Assembly: GCA_964243435.1 (NCBI GenBank) | Contig: CAXTFM010000008.1 | Span: 1 to 57,669, forward strand | From: RH-AL1 sp964243435 | GTDB lineage: Bacteria; Pseudomonadota; Alphaproteobacteria; Rhizobiales; Beijerinckiaceae | Direction of reading: 5' to 3' | Length of the DNA stretch: 57,669 nt | In this document: positions 26,319 through 35,234 of the stretch, piece after piece | Layout: each line of letters opens with the position of its first letter | How positions within the stretch are numbered: position 1 is the stretch's first letter | Made by a program: the position numbers and the translations under genes | Notes under the pieces: generated by a model | What the model was told of the DNA's origin: nothing | What the model saw: the letters and a program-made list of their open reading frames with translations, nothing else | Databases searched by the model: none

Positions 26319-27944
26319 TTACACAATTGACCGAACCGACGCGCGCCGGCTTTTCAAGAACAGCAGCGTCGCACACCATGCGACCAGCAGGGGCCAGTTG
26401 CCGAAACGCGCGAAGGGCGGGGCGGGACGTGGTTCCGGCAAGCCGGCGTCGAGAATGCCGCTCGCCCCGAGCGGAAGGGACGCGATGACGCGTCCGACCG
26501 GGTCGATGACGGCTGAAACGCCCGTTGCGGCACCTCGCACCATGGGCAGGCCTTCCTCGATTGAGCGTAGCCGCGCCTGCGCGAAGTGCTGCGAGGGACC
26601 GCTGGTCAGTCCGAACCACCCGTCATTGGTCACATTGAGCAGATAGCTCGGACGGGTGACGGTGTCGCCGCGCGGCACTGCCTCGCCGGGGAAGATCGCC
26701 TCGTAGCAGATCAGCGGCGAGGCGAGGGGCATGCCGCGCACCGGCAACGGCCGGCGTACCCGGCCCGGCTCGAAGCCGCCCGGCACGGGCACGAAGTTGC
26801 GCAGTCCCAATCGGCGAAGCAGCGCGTTGAAGGGCAGGTACTCGCCGAAGGGAACGAGATGGATTTTGTCGTAGCTGGCGACGATGTCGCCGCCCGGCGC
26901 GATGACGCTGATCGTATTGAAGAACTCGCTGTGCGCCGAGCGCTCCTTCGATGGTGCGTGGTCGTCCTCGCGGGCAGCGCCCGTCACCAGCGTTGTCGTC
27001 GCCGGCAGTGCGGCGCCGATCCGCGCCAGTTCCTCCGCATCCCGCGCCAGGATGAAGGGGAAGGCGGACTCTGGCCACACCAGCATGGTGACGTCCGCCA
27101 AGCCGATGTGCTTCGCCACGTCATCCTGTCTGGACAGCTCGAGGTAGCGCGACACGATCTCGTGCCTGTTCTCGAAGGAGAAGTCCGCGTCGGGCCGCAA
27201 GCCGGGCTGCATGATGCGGACGATCACCCGCGGCACGAACGTCGGCGTGGCCGCAAGCAGCCGCATGCCGCCGCTGGCCGCAATCGCCGCGGTGACGGCG
27301 AGAGCGAGCGCGGTCGGTGCGAAACGCCCGACGCCCGTCCGTCCGTCGAAGAGGGTGGCGGGCGCCGCGCACAGCGCCACGGTGAGGAAGGTCAGCCCGT
27401 CGAGCCCGACGAGCGCGGCCGCCTGCGCCGTGACCAGCGTGCCGCCGAGCCCCATGCCGAAGCTGTTCCAGGGGAAGCCGGTGAACAGGTGCCCACGCGC
27501 CCACTCGCTGACGCCGAGGCCGAGCGCCAGCGCGAGGACGCGGCCCGGCCCGGGAACCCACAGCAGGCGCGCGAGCGCGAGACCGGCGGCGGGGAACAGG
27601 GCGAGCGCGGCCGGCATGCCCAGCACGCCGACGGGGAGCAGCCAGGTGAACTCCGGGTCGATGACGAACGCCGCGCCGAGCCACCAGAAACCGGCGACGA
27701 AATAGCCGAAGCCGAGCCACCAGCCCGCGCCGAAGGCCGCGCGTAGCGCGCGGCGATCAAGCCAGCCCGCGCCGCCCCCGGGCGCGCCGTCGAGCAGCCA
27801 GACCGCAACGCTCATGGTCACGACGAGGGCCGGCCCGGCATTCAACGGCGCCAGCGCCAGCGCCCCGACGGCGCCGGCAGCGAGGGCCACGAGGCGACGC
27901 GTCCAGCCCTCCGACAGGATCACCCGATCGGCGAGAGCCTGCAT
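26319..27944 (-). CDS. lnt: Apolipoprotein N-acyltransferase
   Basis: An approximately 541-residue inner-membrane enzyme that adds the third acyl chain to lipoproteins. The N-terminal half is a set of membrane helices; the C-terminal half is a nitrilase-like domain. The catalytic triad is recognisable: Glu in WPESAFPF, Lys in YDKIHLVPFGEYLPF and Cys in LICYEAIFP. The ATG at 27944 begins a plausible first helix region; the frame extends to 28145 but that part is Arg- and Pro-rich and lacks membrane character. corC, its usual upstream neighbour, lies 7.3 kb away here. Confidence 0.94.
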   Translation of the reverse strand: MQALADRVILSEGWTRRLVALAAGAVGALALAPLNAGPALVVTMSVAVWLLDGAPGGGAGWLDRRALRAAFGAGWWLGFGYFVAGFWWLGAAFVIDPEFTWLLPVGVLGMPAALALFPAAGLALARLLWVPGPGRVLALALGLGVSEWARGHLFTGFPWNSFGMGLGGTLVTAQAAALVGLDGLTFLTVALCAAPATLFDGRTGVGRFAPTALALAVTAAIAASGGMRLLAATPTFVPRVIVRIMQPGLRPDADFSFENRHEIVSRYLELSRQDDVAKHIGLADVTMLVWPESAFPFILARDAEELARIGAALPATTTLVTGAAREDDHAPSKERSAHSEFFNTISVIAPGGDIVASYDKIHLVPFGEYLPFNALLRRLGLRNFVPVPGGFEPGRVRRPLPVRGMPLASPLICYEAIFPGEAVPRGDTVTRPSYLLNVTNDGWFGLTSGPSQHFAQARLRSIEEGLPMVRGAATGVSAVIDPVGRVIASLPLGASGILDAGLPEPRPAPPFARFGNWPLLVAWCATLLFLKSRRASVRSIV

Positions 27945-28066
27945 TAGCCGGACCGCGTCGCTGCGCGACCGGCCGCCGCGGCTTGACAAGGGAGGACGCG
28001 CGCGGCCCCTTGCCCGAAACGGGCGCGGCGTTGTCCAACCGTGCGACAGGGCAGGAGAGCACGCGA

Positions 28067-28678
28067 GTGGACGAGGAGGACGCCGCGGCGCGCCATCGGC
28101 ACAAGATGGCGGCGCGCAAGGCCGTGCAGGATGCCGAGGTCGCAACGAAGACGGTCGAGGAGAAGGGCCTGCTGATCGTTCACACCGGCCCCGGCAAGGG
28201 CAAGACCACCGCCGCCATGGGGCTGGTGCTGCGCGCGCTCGGCTACGGATGGCGCGTCGGTATCGTGCAGTTCATCAAGGGCGCGTGGGACACGGGGGAG
28301 AAGCACGCGCTGGCGCGCTTCGACGACCTCGTCGCGTGGCATACCATGGGCGAGGGCTTCACTTGGGAAACGCAGGATCGCGCGCGCGATGTCGCCGCGG
28401 CGGAGCGCGCCTGGGCGAAGGCGGAAGCCTTGATGGACGATCCCGCGATCCGCCTCGTCGTCCTCGACGAGATCAACATCGCGCTGCGTTACGACTACCT
28501 GTCGCTCGACGCCGTGGTGGCGCGCCTCGCCGCCCGGCGTCACGACCTGCACGTCGTCGCGACCGGGCGCAACGCCAAGCCGGCGCTGGTCGAGGCGGCC
28601 GATCTGGTGACGGAGATGACGCCCGTGAAACATCATTTCGCAGCCGGCGTGAAGGCGCAGCGCGGCATCGAGTTCTGA
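28067..28678 (+). CDS. cobO: Cob(I)yrinic acid a,c-diamide adenosyltransferase
   Basis: A 203-residue CobO/BtuR/CobA-type enzyme that transfers 5'-deoxyadenosyl to the cobalt of corrinoids. The P-loop is GPGKGKTTAAMG; further blocks are VGIVQFIKGAW, WETQDRARDVAAA, VVLDEINIALRYDYL and VVATGRNA. The start is GTG 28067, with AGGAG nine bases upstream; a longer frame would need a TTG. It faces lnt divergently and converges with rplS. No other cobalamin gene is in the window. Confidence 0.94.
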   Translation: MDEEDAAARHRHKMAARKAVQDAEVATKTVEEKGLLIVHTGPGKGKTTAAMGLVLRALGYGWRVGIVQFIKGAWDTGEKHALARFDDLVAWHTMGEGFTWETQDRARDVAAAERAWAKAEALMDDPAIRLVVLDEINIALRYDYLSLDAVVARLAARRHDLHVVATGRNAKPALVEAADLVTEMTPVKHHFAAGVKAQRGIEF

Positions 28679-28704
28679 TACCCGCGCCGGCGGGGCAGCC
28701 GATG

Positions 28705-29193
28705 CTACTTGGCCGCCGGCTTGGCCTTGCTGCCACCCTTGTCCGGGGCCTTGCCGGTCGACTTCACCTGCGCCGACTTGGCATCCGCCTTGGCCTGCTT
28801 CTTCGCCGCCTCGCGCGCGGCCTTCGCCGCCGGTGTTTCCAGCCTCTCGGCGATGCGGGCCGACTTGCCGCGGCGGTCACGCAGGTAATACAGCTTGGCG
28901 CGGCGCACCCGGCCACGGCGGATGACGCGGATCGAATCGATGTTGGGAGAGTAGATCGGGAAAACGCGCTCGACGCCCTCGCCATAGGAAATCTTGCGGA
29001 CGGTGAAGGACTCGTTGATGCCGCCGCCGCTGCGGGCGATGCACACGCCCTCATAGGCCTGCACGCGGGTGCGCTCGCCTTCCTTGACCTTGACGTTGAC
29101 GATCACGGTGTCGCCGGGCTGGAATTCCGGCACGGCGCGGACGGCGGCGAGTTTCGCGACCTGCGCGGCCTCGAGTTCTTGAATGACGTTCAT
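28705..29193 (-). CDS. rplS: 50S ribosomal protein L19
   Basis: A 162-residue L19. The core (residues 1 to about 118) has the family blocks FQPGDTVIVNVKVKEGERTRVQAYEGVCIA, SFTVRKISYGEGVERVFPIYSP and VRRAKLYYLR. The last 45 residues are an Ala/Lys-rich tail longer than the E. coli protein, common in alphaproteobacteria. rpsP, rimM and trmD, its normal operon partners, are not upstream; a CYTH-CHAD gene is there instead. Confidence 0.97.
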   Translation of the reverse strand: MNVIQELEAAQVAKLAAVRAVPEFQPGDTVIVNVKVKEGERTRVQAYEGVCIARSGGGINESFTVRKISYGEGVERVFPIYSPNIDSIRVIRRGRVRRAKLYYLRDRRGKSARIAERLETPAAKAAREAAKKQAKADAKSAQVKSTGKAPDKGGSKAKPAAK

Positions 29194-29282
29194 GGGGTGA
29201 TCCTGGCCGTTCCGCCCTTGGATCTAGCCGCAGGCGAGCGTTTCGGGACGCTGTTTTAATTTGAAGGCGGCCTATACCCGAG

Positions 29283-29312
29283 CCGGCCCGCGCTGTCGAG
29301 GGCGCGGGCCGG
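29283..29312 (-). terminator. Perfect 11-bp hairpin between the CYTH-CHAD gene and rplS
   Basis: CCGGCCCGCGC at 29283-29293 pairs exactly with 29302-29312 around an 8-base loop. It lies 14 bases past the stop of the CYTH-CHAD gene and about 90 bases before the rplS start. There is no clear T-tract next to it, so termination is probable but not certain. It would give rplS its own promoter. Confidence 0.55.
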
Positions 29313-29325
29313 TACGTCGCGCCGT

Positions 29326-30855
29326 TCAGAACGCCGAGGTGTGCCGCACGCGCTGGGCCGCCCTGCGCGCATCGCCCAGGGCCTTGTTGTCCTGCGCCGT
29401 CGCCCCGGCGAGCCGCACCGCCTCGGCGCGCGCCTCGCGCCATGCGTCGGCGGCCATTCCCGGTGGCGCATCGCGGCGCAGCACCACCTCGCCCAGGTGC
29501 TCGCGCAAGGCGACCGCGTCGTGCACGGTGCCGAGCGCCTGCTGCATGGCGTGCAGCGCCCTGCCAAGCTTGCGCACCGGCCGCCGCCGCGCGCCGAGTT
29601 TGGGCACCGTTGCGAACAGATCGAATGCGTAACGCAGCATCTTCGCGTCCTTGCGCAAGCGGTGCACGGCACCGTGCGGCATCGTCGACCAGCCTCGTGC
29701 CCGCCGTGCAAGCTTGGCGCGATGGGCGGCGAGCCGTCGTCGTACGAAGCGGCCGGCGGGTGCGCCGCGCCGCGTGCGTCGTACCCCGTCCATGGAGAAG
29801 GCGAGGAGATCGATGAGCAGGAGGCGCCAGCGTGACGAGGCCAGCGCCGTGCGAAGCGCTTCGTGGGCCTGCGCCCGCCAATCCTGCATCAAGGCGGCGA
29901 GCGCCGGCGACCTAGCCGCCCCGTCGAATGCGGCACGCTGAAACACGTCGGCATCGCGCGCGGCGCCGAGCCGGTCGGACATCCACCTCACCTCGGCATC
30001 GAGCGCCCTCACTCCCTTGCGCCGAAGCATCGGGCGGAACAGGGCGAGCGCGGCACGCAGGTGGCGCAGCGCGATGCGCGTCTTGTGTACCGCCACCTCG
30101 TCCCCCGAGCCGATCGCGCCGACGGGGCCGATCAACGCGGCATTGCGGCAGAGGAAGTGCAGGCACGCTTCCATCACCGACGTGAACACCTCCCGCAGCG
30201 TTCGCGCCGTAGAAAGGTCGAGCGTCAAATCCGGCGGCGGCCGGTCCCACGTGCCGTCGGCGACAGCGTAGCCGCGCTCGGCCTTGGTCGACAGGCTGAG
30301 CACGAGGGGCAGGTCGCGGGCGATCTCCCGCGCGAGATCGACGACGACCCTGTCCCGTCCCTTCTTCAATTCGAGTTCGAATTCGCTGACCTTGAGCGAG
30401 CGGCCGTCCGCCTCGATGACGCCGCGATCGAGCGCGCCCTCGATCGCCGTGGTGCCGCTGCTCAGCGGCAGGGTAGTGCGCGACACGTCGACGGAGAAGC
30501 GCGCCTCCAGCGGGCCGATGCGCGTCGCGCCGCCAAACAGGTCGCCGAGCGGCGTCGCTTGCAACCAGGAAAGGTCCGGTCGCGGGCCGCCGCCCTCGTG
30601 CTCCCACTCGTCGCGGTCGACCATCGACCGGCCGGCATGCTTCAAGGTCTGGACGGTGCGCGCGCCGGACCGGCGAACGCGCAGGGACACGCGCTTGCTG
30701 CGCAGCACCCCGTCGAGCGTATCGAAGTAGGTCGACACCGTACGCGTGGGTTGCCGCTCCCGCGCGGCCTCACGCAGCCGCGGATGCTGAAGCAATTCGT
30801 CGGCGCTTCCCGGATCGAGCGCGAACTTGAGTTCGAACTCGCGATCGTTGGACAT
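29326..30855 (-). CDS. CYTH and CHAD domain protein
   Basis: A 509-residue two-domain protein. The CYTH domain (residues 1 to about 205) starts with EFELKF, the ExExK signature of metal-dependent triphosphatases. The CHAD domain (about 215-505) is Arg/His-rich and helical, with VHKTRIALRHLRAAL and VHRLRKDAKMLRYAFDL motifs that bind polyphosphate. Such proteins hydrolyse inorganic triphosphate or bind polyP granules. It starts with ATG and all key residues in the signature are present. It is divergent from the GST gene. Confidence 0.93.
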   Translation of the reverse strand: MSNDREFELKFALDPGSADELLQHPRLREAARERQPTRTVSTYFDTLDGVLRSKRVSLRVRRSGARTVQTLKHAGRSMVDRDEWEHEGGGPRPDLSWLQATPLGDLFGGATRIGPLEARFSVDVSRTTLPLSSGTTAIEGALDRGVIEADGRSLKVSEFELELKKGRDRVVVDLAREIARDLPLVLSLSTKAERGYAVADGTWDRPPPDLTLDLSTARTLREVFTSVMEACLHFLCRNAALIGPVGAIGSGDEVAVHKTRIALRHLRAALALFRPMLRRKGVRALDAEVRWMSDRLGAARDADVFQRAAFDGAARSPALAALMQDWRAQAHEALRTALASSRWRLLLIDLLAFSMDGVRRTRRGAPAGRFVRRRLAAHRAKLARRARGWSTMPHGAVHRLRKDAKMLRYAFDLFATVPKLGARRRPVRKLGRALHAMQQALGTVHDAVALREHLGEVVLRRDAPPGMAADAWREARAEAVRLAGATAQDNKALGDARRAAQRVRHTSAF

Positions 30856-31031
30856 GTCGGCCTCCTCGCGTCGACCGCGATGTCACCTTCGCGCGCCCGC
30901 TGCCGCCGTTCCGGCGACGCGACGACGACGTGAAACAATCGGTGAACTCGCGACGAACGAGTGACGCCTGTTCCGAGATCCACCGCACCGAAGGCGACAC
31001 CCGCTTTGCACCCCTCACAAGTCGAGGTTCC

Positions 31032-31691
31032 ATGATCCGGTTCTTTTACAAGACGGGTCCGAGCCCGATGAAGGTGGCGCTTCTGCTCGAAGAAGCGGGT
31101 TTGCCCTACGAGGCGTACCCCATCGACACGCTGAAGGGCGTGCAGTTCGCCCCCGCCTTTCTCGCGATCAACGCCAATGACAAGCTTCCCGCGATCACCG
31201 ACGACGACGCCACCGCGTTCGACTCCAACGCCATCCTGCTCCACCGAGCGGAATGGACCGGCTGGTTTCTGCCCGCGGGCGGCGCAGCCGGGCGCAGCGA
31301 GTTGCTGTCATGGTTGATGTTCGTGGCGACGGACATCGGTCCCTATTCCGGGCAGGCCGTGCATTTCCGCCTGTTCGCGCCAAAGCCGAATGACTGCGCC
31401 GTCAACCGCTACACCCGCGAAGTCGAACGGCACGACCGCATCCTGGACAAGCGCCTCGCCGACCGACGTTTCATCCTCGGTGACGCCTACACGAGCGTCG
31501 ACATGGCGATGTGGGGCTGGACGCGCATGATCCCGCGCGCGCTCGGCGAGGATGGCTTTAGGGCGTTGCCCAACGTGAAGCGCCCGTTTGCCGAGATTTC
31601 GGCGCGGCCGGCCGCAAAAGCGGAGGAAGCCCTGCTCACGCGTTCAAGCGGGACTACGACGCCGATGTGCTGCGCTACAGGTTTCCATTGA
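31032..31691 (+). CDS. Glutathione S-transferase, C-terminal end frameshifted
   Basis: A GST with a thioredoxin-like N-terminal domain (FFYKTGPSPMKVALLLEEAGLPYE, then NDKLPAI) and an alpha-helical C-terminal domain (FILGDAYTSVDMAMWGWTRM). After EALL (about residue 202) the frame changes to an unnatural tail. The -1 frame from 31637 reads HAFKRDYDADVLRYRFPLN, a typical GST end, and continues to a stop at 31771, overlapping the 3' end of fbp. So one base seems lost near 31636. The original protein would be about 247 residues. The N-terminal and central parts are unaffected. Confidence 0.85.
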   Translation: MIRFFYKTGPSPMKVALLLEEAGLPYEAYPIDTLKGVQFAPAFLAINANDKLPAITDDDATAFDSNAILLHRAEWTGWFLPAGGAAGRSELLSWLMFVATDIGPYSGQAVHFRLFAPKPNDCAVNRYTREVERHDRILDKRLADRRFILGDAYTSVDMAMWGWTRMIPRALGEDGFRALPNVKRPFAEISARPAAKAEEALLTRSSGTTTPMCCATGFH

Positions 31692-31734
31692 ACACGCCGG
31701 TGGCGTCATCCGCGACGAACCCGTCGACCGGCGA

Positions 31735-32757
31735 TCAGCGCACCGGGTCGACGGCCGGTTCGGCGTGGTAGCGGCCGATCGTGTCGACCACCTCCGCCGA
31801 GCCGAACACCAGGGGCGAGCGCTGGTGGACGTGGCTTGGCACGATGTCGAGGATGCGCTGCGCGCCGTCAGTCGCCTTGCCGCCGGCGTGCTCGACGAGG
31901 AAGGCCAGCGGACTGACCTCGTAGAGCAGGCGCAGGCGGCCGAGTTCGTAGCCCTTGCGCGCGTCCCCGGGGTAAAGGAACACGCCGCCGCGCGAGAAGA
32001 TGCGGTAGGCGTCGGCGACCATGGAGGCGACCCAGCGCATGTTGTGGTTGCGCGACAGCGGCCCCGCCTCGCCCTCCATCGCGTGGTCGATGAACGAACG
32101 GATCGCCGGGGTCCAGTGCCGGTAGTTCGATGCGTTGATCGCGTACTCGTGGCTGTCGGGCGCGATCGTCATGCTCTCCTTCAACGTGGCGAACAGGCCG
32201 GTGCGCGGATCGAGGATGAAGGCGGCGGTCGGCCCGCCGACGGACAGCACGAACAGCGTTTGCGGGCCGTAGACGACGAAGCCGGCGCCGCGTTGGCTGC
32301 GTCCCGGCTGCATGAAGTGCGCGGCGTCGTCGACCGCGCCGGGCAGGGCCGGGAGGACGGAGAAGATGGTGCCGACCGACACGTTGACGTCGATGTTGGA
32401 GGAGCCGTCGAGCGGATCGATGGCGACGACGAGCGGCGCCCCGGCGTTGAGGCGCTTGGGTTCGTCGAGTTCTTCGGACACCAACACCGCGACGGGTGCC
32501 GCCGCCAGCGCCTCGGTGAACACCCTGTCGGTCAGGAGGTCGAGCGCCTTCTGCACGTCGCCGCCGGCATTGGCGCCGCCCGCTTCCGGCAGGGCGTCGG
32601 GGGCGAGCGGGCCGAGCGCAATCTGCTGCGCCACCTGCGCGGCGGCGCCGGCCACCGCCCGCATCACCGCCGCGACCGGCGCAAGGCTCGCGTCGGTGGC
32701 GACAGCCAGGGCCAGATAGGCGTCGAGCCCGTTCGACGTGCCTTTCAAATCAAACAT
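31735..32757 (-). CDS. fbp: Fructose-1,6-bisphosphatase class I
   Basis: A 340-residue class I FBPase, which hydrolyses fructose 1,6-bisphosphate in gluconeogenesis or the Calvin cycle. The metal site is VAIDPLDGSSNID (around residues 107-119), with VSEELDEP before it. YAINASNYRHW, KGYELGRLRLLYEVSPLAFLVEHAGG and RSPLVFGSAE are typical. The length is normal. No Calvin-cycle gene is beside it. Its 3' end overlaps the GST's restored reading frame by 37 bases on the opposite strand. Confidence 0.95.
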   Translation of the reverse strand: MFDLKGTSNGLDAYLALAVATDASLAPVAAVMRAVAGAAAQVAQQIALGPLAPDALPEAGGANAGGDVQKALDLLTDRVFTEALAAAPVAVLVSEELDEPKRLNAGAPLVVAIDPLDGSSNIDVNVSVGTIFSVLPALPGAVDDAAHFMQPGRSQRGAGFVVYGPQTLFVLSVGGPTAAFILDPRTGLFATLKESMTIAPDSHEYAINASNYRHWTPAIRSFIDHAMEGEAGPLSRNHNMRWVASMVADAYRIFSRGGVFLYPGDARKGYELGRLRLLYEVSPLAFLVEHAGGKATDGAQRILDIVPSHVHQRSPLVFGSAEVVDTIGRYHAEPAVDPVR

Positions 32758-33025
32758 GAGCCGCCCTGCACTTCCTCGACGCGTTCGTTTTCGCCCGGCG
32801 CGGCACCTGGCGCAAGGCGTCCTCTTTCAAAGATGCAGGGCGGAGATCCGAGGGAGCATGCGGCCTCGGCGATGGCCGACGCGCTCGGTCGCGCGCTGGC
32901 GGTGGATTGCCCCGGGACGGTTGTAGGCAAGGAGCGTTGTGACTTGCGCGTGTGCTTGCTTGTTCCTACTAAAGCCTGGTTCGCGGACCTTGCTTCAATG
33001 GAACGGTGACGCCGCTGATCGCGCC

Positions 33026-33829
33026 ATGACGTTTCACGATCTCAAAGCCACCATCCTCGACATGCTGCCGGAGGATGGCACACCGCTCCTCAACCGCGTG
33101 ATGCGGGTCATGCTGGCGCGGCGGCTCGAGCAGCCGATCGGCGAAGACCTGTTCTTCGCCGCCCGCGATGCCCTGATCGCGCAGGGCAGGGTCGGTCGGC
33201 TTCGCGGGCAGGGCGGCCAGACCTTTCTCACCAAACCCGAAACGGCGAAGGTCGCGCCGCCCACGCAACCGCAGTCCGAATGGTCGGAAGCAAGCCTGAT
33301 GGAGCCGCTGCGGCTCTTCCTCGAAGGCCCGTTCCGCAAATCGCTCGACCTTCCGGCGCAGGGCGCCTGCGTCGTGCAGGACACTTCCGTGATGGGCGGG
33401 CAGAAGGGCAAGTGGGCGCGCCCGGACTTCATCCTCGTCAGCGCCATGCGCTTCAAGCTCATGCCCGGTGCGCAGGTCGATCTCCATTCCTTTGAGCTGA
33501 AGACGGAAACCGGCGGCAACGTGCTCGCGATCCACGAGGCTTTGGCGCAGACCCGGTTCACCCATTTCGGGCATTTCGTCTGGCATCTGCCGATCGGCTC
33601 CAAGTACGAGGCGATGCTGCAGGACATCACCCGGCATTGCGAACACCACGGTATCGGCCTGATCCGGATGAAGACGCCCGAGCAGGCGGCCGGACCGGAT
33701 GGTTGCGAGGTGATCGTCGACCCGCGCCGCAAGCCGACGCTCGCGTCGATCGTCGACGGCTTCCTTGAAACGAAACTTTCGGACGGGCAGAAGACGGAAC
33801 TTCTCCGGGTGATCGGGGGCACGGCGTGA
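33026..33829 (+). CDS. Putative PD-(D/E)xK nuclease-like protein, first gene of cassette
   Basis: A 267-residue protein of no family that I can name. Residues 1 to about 75 look like a winged-helix domain (DLKATILDML... and GRVGRLRGQGGQTFLT). The second half has a restriction-endonuclease-like set: D134 in RPDFIL, E157 and K159 in FELKTE, and Q175 in LAQTRF. That pattern fits a PD-(D/E)xK fold. Its stop overlaps the GTG of the ParA gene by four bases. It could be a DNA-binding nuclease or an inactive relative acting as a specificity factor. Confidence 0.6.
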   Translation: MTFHDLKATILDMLPEDGTPLLNRVMRVMLARRLEQPIGEDLFFAARDALIAQGRVGRLRGQGGQTFLTKPETAKVAPPTQPQSEWSEASLMEPLRLFLEGPFRKSLDLPAQGACVVQDTSVMGGQKGKWARPDFILVSAMRFKLMPGAQVDLHSFELKTETGGNVLAIHEALAQTRFTHFGHFVWHLPIGSKYEAMLQDITRHCEHHGIGLIRMKTPEQAAGPDGCEVIVDPRRKPTLASIVDGFLETKLSDGQKTELLRVIGGTA

Positions 33830-34722
33830 GCAGCGGGCGCAAGCGGAACGGCAAGTTCATCGCTGTCGCCAACATGAAGGGCGGGGTGGGGAAGACCACC
33901 ACGGTGGTGAGCTTGGCAGAAACGTTCGCCTCGCTCGACCCGGACTGCAAGGTGCTGGTCATCGATCTGGATCCACAGGCGAGCGCGTCTATCTGCATCG
34001 CCGGCGACGAACTTCTCGCCGACATGATTGAGAAAGGACGCACGATCGACGCCCACCTTTCCTTGCGATTGATCAGCAAGCAACCGAGCGATCTGCGAAG
34101 GAAAATTCGGACAAACCTTTCAAACGCGACGCTTGCCAGTGAGCCGATCTATCTCGCACTTCTTCCGAGTGGTTTGTACCTGCGCCTTCTGGAGCGCGAA
34201 CTGATCTACACGCTGACGAAGCGCAGACTTTCAATGGATGAGATCAACGATCGTCTAGCTGCCATGTTCGAATGCGACGTCGAACCGCTTCGGGCAGATT
34301 ACGATTTCATCATCTTCGACTGCCCACCGGGCATTTCGCCGATCACGGAAGTTGCTTTGGCAGCGGCCGACCTTCAGATCGTCCCAACGATACCTGACAA
34401 GATCTCTGGCTACGGTCTTCAATCGTTTTGCGACGTTATCAACGGAGGTGGGACCAAGCGAGCGAAGCGTCGCCCCGCCGTCCTTCTCACGCGCGTGCAG
34501 AGCACCCTGGTACAGCACAAACAGACTATCGCGGAAATCACCGCTGCTGCCGCCCAGCCCGACTCCTATTTTGACCTCATGGAAACGCGTATCCCAATGT
34601 CCGCGAAGCTGGCGAGCGGCTTGGTAAACTCGACCGTTCCTACCCTGCACGCGAAGTACGGCGCCGACATCAACCTGCTGCTGGGCGATCTTGCTGCCGA
34701 AGTTAGAAGGACTCTGCAATGA
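33826..34722 (+). CDS. ParA/Soj-family ATPase
   Basis: A 298-residue ATPase with a GTG start. The deviant Walker A is MKGGVGKTT (residues 17-25), the switch I-like segment is VIDLDPQAS, and Walker B is DFIIFDCPPG. The C-terminal half has the LTRVQ strand and a final helical part. ParA ATPases segregate plasmids, chromosomes or protein cargo on nucleoid DNA. Here there is no ParB gene; instead it lies between a nuclease-like gene and a basic-tailed protein, overlapping both. Base use is visibly more A/T-rich than in fbp or corC. Confidence 0.9.
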   Translation: MSSGRKRNGKFIAVANMKGGVGKTTTVVSLAETFASLDPDCKVLVIDLDPQASASICIAGDELLADMIEKGRTIDAHLSLRLISKQPSDLRRKIRTNLSNATLASEPIYLALLPSGLYLRLLERELIYTLTKRRLSMDEINDRLAAMFECDVEPLRADYDFIIFDCPPGISPITEVALAAADLQIVPTIPDKISGYGLQSFCDVINGGGTKRAKRRPAVLLTRVQSTLVQHKQTIAEITAAAAQPDSYFDLMETRIPMSAKLASGLVNSTVPTLHAKYGADINLLLGDLAAEVRRTLQ

Positions 34723-35222
34723 GTACGCTGCCCAATACAAACTCGCTGCTACGAGTCGTATTGGATGCGCAGGACATGTTTCCCCAGGCTCACCGCGCCC
34801 TGCCAGCCATCATCATCAAAGTAGTTGTCGATGAGATCAGGACGAAACCGTCAGATGTCGTCTTCCTTGGCAAGCTGAACCAGCTCGTTGGGAAGCGCGA
34901 CTTCGACCTGCTCCTCGACGCCGTGCCTGCCGCCGTCTTGGGCAAGGCGGTCAAAGCTGCCGACAAGGACAATCCCGACTTGCGCTCTGCAACGCCCGAC
35001 TGGCTCAGGAAGCGCTTAGCCTACCTCGCGGACGGGGGCACGCCCTACCAGAAGCTACCGCGTCCTGCGGCGAAACCCCGAACAAAGAGGGCAGAGGCTT
35101 CCGATGATGCGGCAACGGGTGCAAAGAAGGCCGGTTCTAAAACAAAGATCACCGATCCCACGAAGGCCAGAAGCACGAAGGCTAAATGGGATGGGAAGAA
35201 CCGTGACGCCGAGGAGACTTGA
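34719..35222 (+). CDS. Unknown protein with basic tail, third gene of cassette
   Basis: A 167-residue protein. Residues 1 to about 110 appear helical, with WLRKRLAYLADGG near the end. The last 55 are rich in Lys, Ala and Thr (for example KPRTKRAE and KAKWDGKNRD), as in nucleic-acid-binding tails. I recognise no family. The ATG overlaps the ParA stop (ATGA), so it is translated with it. By position it could be the DNA-binding partner of the ParA protein. It ends 12 bases from the convergent end of corC. Confidence 0.75.
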   Translation: MSTLPNTNSLLRVVLDAQDMFPQAHRALPAIIIKVVVDEIRTKPSDVVFLGKLNQLVGKRDFDLLLDAVPAAVLGKAVKAADKDNPDLRSATPDWLRKRLAYLADGGTPYQKLPRPAAKPRTKRAEASDDAATGAKKAGSKTKITDPTKARSTKAKWDGKNRDAEET

Positions 35223-35234
35223 TGCATCCGAGTG

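Noticed and set aside
28679..28704. Cobalamin riboswitch near cobO
   Set aside because: cobO has a short leader and no B12-box-like or long structured region is visible before it.
29051..29881. 276-codon minus-strand frame across rplS and the CYTH-CHAD gene
   Set aside because: Shifted frame of two well-supported genes; Arg/Ala/Gly-rich shadow.
33826..35222. Simple plasmid-type parAB partition pair
   Set aside because: The third protein shows no ParB nuclease or helix-turn-helix motif and no parS-like palindrome was seen, so a standard parAB is not supported.
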